From JBDTMC01 sp039934475 (GTDB lineage Bacteria; Acidobacteriota; Terriglobia; Bryobacterales; Bryobacteraceae): a stretch of 23,698 nucleotides of DNA. Of the stretch, positions 14,834 to 22,267 are shown one piece after another. How positions within the stretch are numbered: the stretch's first letter is position 1; the number at the start of each line of letters is the position of its first letter. Made by a program: the position numbers and the translations under genes. The stretch is from positions 1 to 23,698 of the forward strand of contig JBDTMC010000065.1 of assembly GCA_039934475.1 (NCBI GenBank). Direction: 5' to 3'. The notes beneath the pieces are model-generated. The model had not been told where the DNA came from, made no database searches, and worked only from the letters and a program-made list of their open reading frames with translations.

Positions 14834-17346
14834 GACTTCCGTTCGACGAGCTTTGTCACCCGCCCGATGGCATCGTCCAGCCGTTGCGGCTTGTCTAACA
14901 CGCCGCGAAAGAGATCGCCCGTTCGGGTAAAACGCTCCATCGCGTTCCCGAGGTGAAACTGCTTCGGCGACAAACCTTTTTTCACCTCCTCCCACTTCAG
15001 GGGTGTAGCCACGGGAGCGCCTTCATACGCGCGTAGCACGTAGGGAGCAGCGATTGTCTTCGACGTCGATATCTGCAAGTAGTCGAAATAGACCCGGCCT
15101 TTGCGGCGCTTCGAAACCGTGCGGGGCGTCGTAAATAGATCCGGGGAATCCGCAAACACCAGGTGGAAGAGAACCTCTGCGAATGACCGCACCTGCTCGT
15201 AGGTGTAAATCGGCTCCAGCGGGACGTAGACATGCAATCCGTCGCCGCCAGTGGTTTTCGGATAGCCGGCGAGACCTAACTGATCTAACTTCGCTTTAAC
15301 CAGGAGTGCGGCTTCCACGAGTAAGTCGTACGGTGCGCCCTCGGTAGGGTCAAGATCTACCAAAAGGAAATCCGGGTTCTCCAGCGTGCCGATACGGCTC
15401 ATCCACGTGTTTTGATCGATGCACCCGAGATTGGTGAGATAGAGCAACGTCGCACGGTTATCCGCCACAACGTAATGGATGTCTTCGATTGGCTCGATTC
15501 GAAGCCAGTCCGGGTAGTGCTCCGGCGTATTCTTCTGGAAGAAGTAGGGCTCATGGATTCCGTTTGGATATCGCTTCAGAGAGAGTGGCCGCCCTGCCAG
15601 ATGCGGTACCAGGATCGAGGCCACCGCGTCGTAGTAGTTCAGAATGTCGCGCTTGTTATAACCCTGTTCCGGGTAGAACACCTTGTCGAGGTTCGTGAAC
15701 TTCAATCGCTGACCGTCTACCTCTCGTGTCGCTTCTTTCTCAGTCGGCGCCAGCATCGGGCCCACAGGCTCCTGCTCGCTTTCCACGGTCACTTCCTCAG
15801 GGTCGACATCCGTCCTCAGTCCGACAAACACAGGCGCCCGCAAACGCCCGTCCTTGGTCCACTCACCGAACTTGATCTCGGCCACTACCTCCGGTTTCAC
15901 CCACGTGATCTTGCGCCCAATGTCCGGCTTTTCCGGCAAGGGCATCGTGTCGGTAATCAGCGGTTCAAGGCGACGGTAGATCGCCGCAATGGTCTTGTCG
16001 TCGAATCCGGTACCAACGTTGCCGGCATATTCCAGGCGTCCATTTCGATGGATGCCCAACACGAGTGAGCCGAAGTATTTGCGTTCGCCATGCGCAAAGC
16101 CGGCAATGATGAGTTCCTGCTGATTGGTGATCTTGATCTTCACCCAGCTATCACTGCGCCGCGGCTCGTACTTGCTGTCGGCTCGCTTCGCCATGATGCC
16201 TTCCAGGTTGTGCTGCCGCGCCGCTTCCAGCATTTCGGCGCCTCCGGTCTCGAAGTGGTCGGAAAGGTGAATGTGGTCGTGAGGCTTCAATACCTCGGCA
16301 AGCAAACGCTTCCGTTCGGTGAGCGTAACAGCGCGCAGGTCGTACCCGTCCAGGTACAACAGATCAAATGCGAATAAGTGAACCGGGGTACTCCGCACCA
16401 GATGGGCAATCGTATTTGGGTCGGCGACTGAAATTCGCGGTTGGATCAAACCAAAGCTCGAACGTCCCCCTTTATCTAGAACGGCAATCTCAGCGTCCAC
16501 AATCGCTGTCTTCGCCTTCAGGTAATGGGGCAGCACGCTCAGTTCCGGATATTGCCGGTCAATCGCATTGCCGCGCCGGGAGACCATGCGAACCTTGCCG
16601 TTCTCGACGTAACAGAGGGCTCGCACGCCGTCCCACTTGATCTCGTACACCCAACCTGGACCCACGGGCGCGTGGCGTGCCAGCACCGCAGCCATGGGCG
16701 TCACGTCCTGTGGCATCGGTGCTTGCACCGCGCCCTCTGCCGGAGGCCCCGCGGCCTTCGCCTTCTTTGGTTTTTTGGCTGGAGCCAGATTGGCGGCGAT
16801 CTCGTCCTGCGTGCGACCCGTCAGTACGCTCCGTGCATACTCCTCAATGTCCCACTTCTCGACCGCGTCCTCATCGCGCTTCTTGATGATTAACCACTCA
16901 TTGCCCTTGCCGCGGCCCTTCATCAGGATGATGGCAAACGTGCCTTTCAGTTTTTCCCCATGCAGCCGGAACTTCAGATCGCCGCGCGCGATTTGCGCCG
17001 CGGCAGGATCGTCGCCAATCAGTTCATACGTTCCGTGATCCCACAGCATCACACTGCCGGCGCCGTAGTTGCCCTTGGGGATGTTGCCCTCGAAGTTGCC
17101 ATAGTCGAGAGGGTGATCTTCCACCATCATGGCGAGGTTCTTCGAAAGCGGTTCCAGGGAGGGACCCTTTGGAACCGCCCACGACTTCAGGACGCCGTCC
17201 ATCTCCAAACGAAAATCGTAGTGCAGGCGTGTGGCGTCGTGCCGCTGGACAAAGAAACGGCTTCCGGACGCCGCTGGAGCAGATCCGCCCCGTGGCTCTG
17301 TTGTGTTTTCGAACTTCCGTTTCTGTTCGTATTCCTTGAGCGACAA
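14830..17346 (-). CDS. ligD: ATP-dependent DNA ligase D (LigD): phosphoesterase, ligase, polymerase
   Basis: An 838-residue repair enzyme of bacterial non-homologous end joining, in the order PE-LIG-POL, as in Pseudomonas aeruginosa LigD (about 840). The 3'-phosphoesterase domain (about 20-175) has His36, His42, Asp44, Arg46 in QRHDATRLHYDFRLE and His78/Tyr82 in VEDHPLDYGNFEG. The ligase domain (about 210-530) has the nucleotidyl Lys237 in YEIKWDGVRA. The primase-like polymerase domain (about 545-838) has the metal aspartates in LLVDLDP (D664, D666) and KTTGGDGLHVYV. It starts with TTG directly after the epimerase TAG, and the protein begins as the family does (MSLKEYEQKRKFE). All three active sites look intact. 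No ku gene is in the window. Confidence 0.96.
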   Translation of the reverse strand: MSLKEYEQKRKFENTTEPRGGSAPAASGSRFFVQRHDATRLHYDFRLEMDGVLKSWAVPKGPSLEPLSKNLAMMVEDHPLDYGNFEGNIPKGNYGAGSVMLWDHGTYELIGDDPAAAQIARGDLKFRLHGEKLKGTFAIILMKGRGKGNEWLIIKKRDEDAVEKWDIEEYARSVLTGRTQDEIAANLAPAKKPKKAKAAGPPAEGAVQAPMPQDVTPMAAVLARHAPVGPGWVYEIKWDGVRALCYVENGKVRMVSRRGNAIDRQYPELSVLPHYLKAKTAIVDAEIAVLDKGGRSSFGLIQPRISVADPNTIAHLVRSTPVHLFAFDLLYLDGYDLRAVTLTERKRLLAEVLKPHDHIHLSDHFETGGAEMLEAARQHNLEGIMAKRADSKYEPRRSDSWVKIKITNQQELIIAGFAHGERKYFGSLVLGIHRNGRLEYAGNVGTGFDDKTIAAIYRRLEPLITDTMPLPEKPDIGRKITWVKPEVVAEIKFGEWTKDGRLRAPVFVGLRTDVDPEEVTVESEQEPVGPMLAPTEKEATREVDGQRLKFTNLDKVFYPEQGYNKRDILNYYDAVASILVPHLAGRPLSLKRYPNGIHEPYFFQKNTPEHYPDWLRIEPIEDIHYVVADNRATLLYLTNLGCIDQNTWMSRIGTLENPDFLLVDLDPTEGAPYDLLVEAALLVKAKLDQLGLAGYPKTTGGDGLHVYVPLEPIYTYEQVRSFAEVLFHLVFADSPDLFTTPRTVSKRRKGRVYFDYLQISTSKTIAAPYVLRAYEGAPVATPLKWEEVKKGLSPKQFHLGNAMERFTRTGDLFRGVLDKPQRLDDAIGRVTKLVERKS

Positions 17347-18456
17347 CTAATACCCTGTAGCTCGAATCCAGAAGCTCTCGGTCCACTTCTTGCCGGCGGG
17401 AACGCTCTGTAATTCGGGGTACAGCCCCTGTTGATTGAGATTCATCGCATTCGTCAGACCGGTCATGGGCTCAAAACAGATGAAGTTGCGGCCCGGTGGC
17501 GCATAAACGACGGCCACTTGATAGGTAGGGCCGTACACGACTGAAATCTGCTGCGACTTACCCTTCACCCAGAACTCCGCCAGCCCGTCGGCGCCGCGCA
17601 CCAAGCCGGTAAACACGTCGTCCAGTTGCGATCCACGCATCGACACCGGGTCCGCCAGAGTCACCGGTTCCCGTTTTCCAGTAGGGATCAAAACGTCTGA
17701 CAACATCACGTGTTCGCGCGCTGCCACGTGAACGGTCCACTCGTCGCGCGGAGCGTCGGTGATTTGAAAATAGGGATGGAAACCGATCGACAGCGGCATC
17801 GGGTCCACAGCACGATTCTCGATAGAGGTGACCACCTGCAACTCGCTGCCGTGCAGCCGGTACGTCATCTCGATGACGTGGTTGAACGGAAACTGAGCGA
17901 GGTACTTCGGATACTTACCGAAGTCCAAGCGGCTGGTGGCTTCGGCGGAATCGGCGCCAGTCTTCAGGCCAACCACTTCCCATTCCGTGGCGTAGGCCAA
18001 CAAACCGTGGATGGGTTTGCCGTTGCCGTCGTGCTTGAAGTTGTTCAACTCCGGCTGCAGTTTGAACTTAACGCCGTTAGCGTAGAAGGCGTCTTCGCTC
18101 AAGCGGTTTGCCCAAGGCGCAAGAAACGGATTGCCGCCAAAGTTAGGTTTGGCCTTCAAGTCCGCAATCGACGGAGCTGGTTCCCAGAACACCGGCTTCC
18201 CATTGACGGTCATCTGGTACGAATTGTTGCCGTAAGAAGGCGCTATGAGCACCTCCGTTTTCGACCCCGCATCATAGAGGCGGATCACATCAATGCCGTC
18301 ACGCGTGACGCGTTCGGCCGTGTAAGGAGCGGATTCAGCCATGGAGATACTCACACAGAGCAGGGAAGTGAGGACTAGAGTTTTTCTCGCAAATCGAGTT
18401 CGGTCTCCTGCTGGCAGCACCAGCACGGGCCGGGGGTGTAACTGCGGATTCCGCAT
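17347..18456 (-). CDS. Secreted aldose 1-epimerase-family protein
   Basis: A galactose mutarotase-like protein of about 369 residues, interconverting alpha and beta anomers of a sugar, probably in the periplasm. Family features: ANRL (GalM-type NR motif, PFLAPWANRL), a His in KPIHGLLAY, a second His in IGFHPYF, and the catalytic-type Glu in CFEPMTGLTNAMNL. N-terminal to these is a signal-like stretch, RKTLVLTSLLCVSISMAESA. The start is uncertain: GTG 18465, ATG 18456 or ATG 18342 (which removes the signal) are possible, none with a clear Shine-Dalgarno. I chose 18456 because it keeps the signal peptide. It then overlaps the preceding small gene by about 80 bp. ligD begins immediately after its stop, suggesting co-translation. 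The substrate is unknown. Confidence 0.82.
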   Translation of the reverse strand: MRNPQLHPRPVLVLPAGDRTRFARKTLVLTSLLCVSISMAESAPYTAERVTRDGIDVIRLYDAGSKTEVLIAPSYGNNSYQMTVNGKPVFWEPAPSIADLKAKPNFGGNPFLAPWANRLSEDAFYANGVKFKLQPELNNFKHDGNGKPIHGLLAYATEWEVVGLKTGADSAEATSRLDFGKYPKYLAQFPFNHVIEMTYRLHGSELQVVTSIENRAVDPMPLSIGFHPYFQITDAPRDEWTVHVAAREHVMLSDVLIPTGKREPVTLADPVSMRGSQLDDVFTGLVRGADGLAEFWVKGKSQQISVVYGPTYQVAVVYAPPGRNFICFEPMTGLTNAMNLNQQGLYPELQSVPAGKKWTESFWIRATGY

Positions 18457-18791
18457 ACGTCGCACCAGTATGTCACCATCAGGCGTTTGCCGTCTTTGTG
18501 AACGAACATGGCGCGTTTGTAGATAGGATCGACCGTAAATTCGCCGGGTGCAGTGAAGTGTCCCAGCGCCTCGAAATCGGTGCCGGCCAGACGGGTATCT
18601 TTCAACGCACCGACGGTGGAGGGATCACCGGCGAGCGCGATCAGACGGCCGTCTTTGGTGCGCAGTGCTGGGCGGCCGGAAGGATCTACCAGTAACGTGC
18701 CTACCGCGCTTTCGCTGGACGGTTCTGCGGCGAGAGCAGGCACAGCAATCAGCGCCAAGGCGAACATTCTGCGGCGGGTCAGCTTCTCCAT
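18375..18791 (-). CDS. Small exported protein with a C-terminal cysteine cluster, function unknown
   Basis: From the ATG at 18791 it is 138 residues. The N-terminus MEKLTRRRMFALALIAVPAL is a signal peptide with three consecutive arginines, hinting at the Tat route. The body (about 30-105) contains GTLLVDPSGRPALRTKDGR and a FVHKDGKRLMV segment and has no known enzyme motif. The C-terminus has five cysteines: Cys110, Cys113, Cys123, Cys125, Cys126 (C-x2-C-x9-C-x-C-C), a possible zinc or other metal-binding knuckle. The frame is open upstream to 18893, but that overlaps lutA, and the signal peptide argues for 18791. Its end overlaps the epimerase start. I do not recognise the family with confidence. 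Confidence 0.72.
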   Translation of the reverse strand: MEKLTRRRMFALALIAVPALAAEPSSESAVGTLLVDPSGRPALRTKDGRLIALAGDPSTVGALKDTRLAGTDFEALGHFTAPGEFTVDPIYKRAMFVHKDGKRLMVTYWCDVCGIRSYTPGPCWCCQQETELDLREKL

Positions 18792-18812
18792 AACACTATT
18801 GTGATGCATCCG

Positions 18813-18839
18813 CATTCCAAAGCGGTGCAGCCCGGAATG
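18813..18839. promoter_or_regulatory. Inverted repeat upstream of lutA (possible operator)
   Basis: CATTCC (18813-18818) and GGAATG (18834-18839) are exact 6-bp inverted arms with centres 21 bases apart, a spacing that fits a dimeric repressor on one DNA face. They lie in the 64-bp gap between the divergent small exported gene and lutA. TAGAAT at 18841-18846 could be a -10 element, but no matching -35 is seen. The site is a candidate only. Confidence 0.3.
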
Positions 18840-18855
18840 ATAGAATCCAATCTGA

Positions 18856-19581
18856 ATGGGCCAACAGGTCTCCGTATTCGTCACTTGCATCATCGATCAG
18901 CTTTTCCCCAAGGTTGGGCTCGCCATGGCCGACGTTCTCGAACGCCTTGGCTATGATATCGATTTCCCGGAAGCGCAGACTTGCTGCGGTCAACCGGCGT
19001 TTAACAGCGGCTACCGGGCAGAGGCCCGCGACGTGGCCCGCCACTTCCTCACCGTCTTTGAGAAGGCCGAGTACATCGTGGTGCCCTCGGGCTCCTGCAC
19101 GTGCATGGTTTCTCACCATTACACCGATCTCTTCAAAAAAGAACCGGAGTGGCTGGAGAAGGCCCACAAGATGGAACACAAGGTGTGGGAGTTCTCGAAG
19201 TTTCTCTTGGAAGTCGCTAAGGTGGAAGACGTTGGCGCCCGGTTCGAAGGCACCGCCACGTACCATGACAGCTGCCACGCCTTGCGCGAAATGGGCGTCA
19301 AGAGCGGGCCGCGCCGCCTGCTTGGCAACGTCCGCGGTCTGACCCTCAAAGAGATGGACAAAGCGGAGGAATGTTGCGGCTTTGGCGGCACGTTCTCCGT
19401 CAAGTTCGCCGAAGTCTCGGGAGGCATGGCCCGCACCAAGATCGACTCCATATTGCGAACCGGCGCCGACTACGTTGTCTCCATCGATTCCAGTTGCCTT
19501 ATGCAATTGCAGGGCGCGCTGCACCGCGCCGGAACCTCCGTCCGCACGCTTCACCTGGCCGAAATTCTGGCCAGCCGTTAG
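18856..19581 (+). CDS. lutA: LutA, L-lactate utilisation Fe-S subunit (CCG-domain)
   Basis: A 241-residue subunit of the LutABC L-lactate dehydrogenase complex, which oxidises L-lactate to pyruvate. It is made of two cysteine-rich CCG domains, with CCGQPAFNSGY (43-53) and ECCGFGGTF (172-180). Further conserved cysteines are Cys11, Cys81 (PSGSC), Cys140 (HDSCHA) and Cys214. The length matches the family. The ATG has no obvious Shine-Dalgarno. lutB follows after 7 bp. The order lutA-lutB-lutC matches the B. subtilis operon, where a GntR-type LutR represses it. No regulator gene is visible here. Confidence 0.95.
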   Translation: MGQQVSVFVTCIIDQLFPKVGLAMADVLERLGYDIDFPEAQTCCGQPAFNSGYRAEARDVARHFLTVFEKAEYIVVPSGSCTCMVSHHYTDLFKKEPEWLEKAHKMEHKVWEFSKFLLEVAKVEDVGARFEGTATYHDSCHALREMGVKSGPRRLLGNVRGLTLKEMDKAEECCGFGGTFSVKFAEVSGGMARTKIDSILRTGADYVVSIDSSCLMQLQGALHRAGTSVRTLHLAEILASR

Positions 19582-19588
19582 ATTTGCT

Positions 19589-21022
19589 ATGACAACTACA
19601 GAGCCGGCAAAGTTTAAACAGACTCTCGACAACGCCAATTTGCAGCTTGCCATCTACACGGCTACCGGGCGCCTGATGGACAAGCGCAAGAACACCGTCG
19701 GCGTTGACACGCTGCCCGAGTATCAGGAACTCCGCACGCAGGCGCACGACATCAAACGCCACACGATGGAGAACCTCGACTACTATCTGGAACTGCTGGA
19801 GAAGAACATCGAGGCCCACGGCGGCAAGGTGGTTTGGTGCAAGGACGGCGCCGAAGTGGCCGAGTTTGTCCTCAAGCTCGCTAAGGAACGCGGCTCACGG
19901 CTGGTGGTGAAGTCGAAGTCGATGACCACCGAGGAGATCGACCTCAACGAACGGCTGGAAGAGCATCACCTGGAATCGGTAGAGACCGATCTCGGCGAAT
20001 ACATTCTCCAATTACTTCACCAGAAGCCCTATCACATCGTCGCGCCGGCGCTCCATCTGACGCGCTACGACGTCGCCGATGTCTTCACCGAGAAGCTTGG
20101 CGTGGAGCGCGAGGTGGTCCCCGAGAACCAGACGAAGATCGCGCGCCACGTGTTGCGCGATAAGTTTCTTGCGGCCGACATCGGCATCTCAGGCGCCAAT
20201 TTCCTTGTTGCCGATTCCGGCGCCATCGTGCTGGTAGAGAACGAAGGCAATGCGCGGATCACCACTTCGGCGCCGAAGATTCACATCGCGGTTGCCGGCA
20301 TTGAAAAACTCATCCCGCGCGCTCAGGATCTGCCGACCTTCCTTAAACTCCTGGGACGCAGCGCCACTGGCCAACCGCTGACGGTTTACACTTCCTTCCT
20401 TTCCGGGCCGCGGCGCGGCGATGAGATCGACGGCCCGGACGAATTCTACGTCGTACTGCTCGACAACGGGCGAACGAAACTGCTGGCCGACCGCGAGAAG
20501 CGTGAGTCGCTGTACTGCATTCGCTGCGGCGCTTGCTTGAACCACTGCCCTGTCTATCGCAAGGTGGGTGGTCACAACTACCCGTGGGTCTATTCCGGAC
20601 CCATCGGCGCCATCATCACGCCGCAGTTCATGGGCGTGCAGAAGGACTCCTGGCTGCCTTACGCCTCCAGTCTCTGCGGCGCCTGTTACGAGGTCTGCCC
20701 GGTAAAGATCAACATCCCCAAACTGCTGTTGGACCTTCGTTCGGACGTTGTGAAGGCGAAGGCGCGCGAGGGTGAAGGGCGTCTGGAAAAGTTCGCCTTC
20801 CGCGGATTCGCATGGGTGATGCGGCATCCGAAAATTTACGAAATGTTGGGCCTCATCGGCGGAGCTGTGTTCCCCGCTAGCGACGAACGCGGCTGGATCC
20901 GGCATGTGCCCGCGTTGATGAACTACGGTCCTTTGCAAGGTTGGTTGAGCCAGCGCGACCTGCCACCGCCCGCCCCGCGCAGCTTCCGGCAGGAGTGGCG
21001 GCTGCGAAAGGGGAAGCAGTAA
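19589..21022 (+). CDS. lutB: LutB, L-lactate utilisation LUD/ferredoxin-domain subunit
   Basis: A 477-residue iron-sulfur subunit of the lactate-oxidising complex. An N-terminal LUD domain (about 60-295) includes ISGANFLVADSGAIVLVENE (200-219). Two 4Fe-4S motifs follow: CIRCGACLNHCP (Cys310, 313, 316, 320) and CGACYEVCP (Cys363, 366, 370). A C-terminal region with a GWLSQRDLPPPAPRSFRQ-type tail ends it. The start is the ATG 7 bp after lutA. An upstream open frame in the same register (from 19382) lies inside lutA and reads as out-of-frame sequence. lutC begins directly after its stop, so translation is tightly coupled. Confidence 0.95.
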   Translation: MTTTEPAKFKQTLDNANLQLAIYTATGRLMDKRKNTVGVDTLPEYQELRTQAHDIKRHTMENLDYYLELLEKNIEAHGGKVVWCKDGAEVAEFVLKLAKERGSRLVVKSKSMTTEEIDLNERLEEHHLESVETDLGEYILQLLHQKPYHIVAPALHLTRYDVADVFTEKLGVEREVVPENQTKIARHVLRDKFLAADIGISGANFLVADSGAIVLVENEGNARITTSAPKIHIAVAGIEKLIPRAQDLPTFLKLLGRSATGQPLTVYTSFLSGPRRGDEIDGPDEFYVVLLDNGRTKLLADREKRESLYCIRCGACLNHCPVYRKVGGHNYPWVYSGPIGAIITPQFMGVQKDSWLPYASSLCGACYEVCPVKINIPKLLLDLRSDVVKAKAREGEGRLEKFAFRGFAWVMRHPKIYEMLGLIGGAVFPASDERGWIRHVPALMNYGPLQGWLSQRDLPPPAPRSFRQEWRLRKGKQ

Positions 21023-21655
21023 ATGGGCCGCGATAAGATCCTCCATAAGGTACGAACTGCACTCGGGCGCAGCGCCGGTCAGGCGCCGTCCGAAGTCCCG
21101 CCCGCTCGTATCTGCCTGCCCGAAATCTCGCTTGAACAGCGGGTTGAATCGTTCGTAAAGGCGCTACAAGCCTTGAACGGAAAGCCGTTTGTCGCCTCTT
21201 CCGTTGAGGAAGCTGTAGCCTATACTGAGGCCTTGGCTAAGGGCAAGACCGCCGTCGCTTCCAATTCTCCTTTCTTGAGCGAATGCGGTATCACCAAGCT
21301 AGAAGGCGTGAAGAGCGGCTTCACCGATCGCGACGCCTTGCGGGCTCTCTGCGCTACAGCCGATGTCGGCATCTCTAGCGCCGATTTTGCGCTGGCGGAC
21401 ACTGGTTCGCTGGTTATGATTGCCAGTACTGCCGAGGCGCGTCTGATCTCTCTGCTCCCTCCAGTCCATCTCGCCATCATTCCCCGCGAGTGCCTACTGA
21501 GCGGTCTCGACGAATTGTTCACAGTGCGGCCTCTTCCGGCCGATACCACCAGTTCAATGGTCCTGATCACTGGCCCAAGCCGCACCGCCGACATCGAGCA
21601 AATTCTTGTACGGGGTGTACACGGACCGGGTGAGATACACGTCGTCATTGTGTAA
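21023..21655 (+). CDS. lutC: LutC, L-lactate utilisation LUD-domain subunit
   Basis: A 210-residue LUD-domain subunit of the LutABC lactate oxidation complex. The N-terminus is variable (MGRDKILHKVRTALGRSAGQ). The core has ISSADFALADTGSLVM (117-132), LPPVHLAIIP (145-154) and the closing family signature GPSRTADIEQILVRGVHGPG (184-203). The ATG directly abuts the lutB stop (TAA then ATG). The length is typical. It is the last metabolic gene of the lut group. An outer-membrane protein gene follows 18 bp later on the same strand. Confidence 0.94.
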   Translation: MGRDKILHKVRTALGRSAGQAPSEVPPARICLPEISLEQRVESFVKALQALNGKPFVASSVEEAVAYTEALAKGKTAVASNSPFLSECGITKLEGVKSGFTDRDALRALCATADVGISSADFALADTGSLVMIASTAEARLISLLPPVHLAIIPRECLLSGLDELFTVRPLPADTTSSMVLITGPSRTADIEQILVRGVHGPGEIHVVIV

Positions 21656-21673
21656 GGCAACGAAAGGACCTCG

Positions 21674-22264
21674 ATGCGCCTACTACTTCCCGGTTCTCTA
21701 CTTGTGCTCTCCCTTGCCACAATTGCGCCCGCCCAAGTGTTCGAAATCGGCATGTTTGGCGGGCCGAACCGGACTTCCAATAACGAGATTGGTACGATCA
21801 GCGCGGACCCGACCACGGGCCAGCTTAAACTCGGTGGCACCTGGAAACTAGGCTTCCGGGCCACTCTAAATTCCGGCCGATTTTTCGGAAACGAATTCGG
21901 CTATGCGTACAACCGGACCCAACTGAAGCAACCCGATGTGGAGGATCAAGGGATGGCCATCCACCAGGGCTTCTACAATTTCCTGCTGTACGGGTTGCCC
22001 GAAGGGTCCCGTATCCGTCCGTTCGCCACAGGCGGCGTGCACTTCAACAACTACGTGCCGCCGGGGAGTTCCGCCGCCAACGGCGGAGGCAGCACGAAAT
22101 TCGGTTACAACTACGGCGGCGGTGTGAAGGTAAGGGTATCGAGCCTATTCCTGATTCGCCTCGACGTTCGTCAGTATCAAACCGGCAAGCCCTTCAGCCT
22201 GCCGAACCAGAATGGCCTGTTCAAGCAACTTGAAGTAACGGCCGGATTCTCTCTGGCGCTTTAG
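21674..22264 (+). CDS. Small outer-membrane beta-barrel-like protein
   Basis: A 196-residue protein with a clear signal peptide, MRLLLPGSLLVLSLATIAPAQ (cleavage near Ala-Gln at 20-21). The mature part alternates polar and hydrophobic residues with many Gly, Tyr, Asn and Phe: RFFGNEFGYAYN (69-80), FNNYVPPGSS (123-132), FGYNYGGGVKVRV (142-154), LFLIRLDVRQYQTG (157-170). It ends in LEVTAGFSLAL. This pattern fits an eight-strand-type outer-membrane barrel, although the last residue is Leu, not the usual aromatic. A Shine-Dalgarno AAAGGA (21663-21668) lies five bases upstream. With only 18 bp after lutC it is probably co-transcribed, but a role in lactate use is unproven. The stop is 3 bp from the opposing gene. 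Confidence 0.8.
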   Translation: MRLLLPGSLLVLSLATIAPAQVFEIGMFGGPNRTSNNEIGTISADPTTGQLKLGGTWKLGFRATLNSGRFFGNEFGYAYNRTQLKQPDVEDQGMAIHQGFYNFLLYGLPEGSRIRPFATGGVHFNNYVPPGSSAANGGGSTKFGYNYGGGVKVRVSSLFLIRLDVRQYQTGKPFSLPNQNGLFKQLEVTAGFSLAL

Positions 22265-22267
22265 CCG

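Noticed and set aside
17710..18378. 222-codon plus-strand frame
   Set aside because: It is antisense to the epimerase gene and shows no recognisable motif or ribosome binding site.
19382..19588. Upstream extension of lutB
   Set aside because: It reads through lutA in another frame, with Pro/Arg/Ser-rich sequence typical of a shadow.
18796..19653. 285-codon minus-strand frame
   Set aside because: It is antisense to lutA and the start of lutB, both of which have clear Fe-S motifs.
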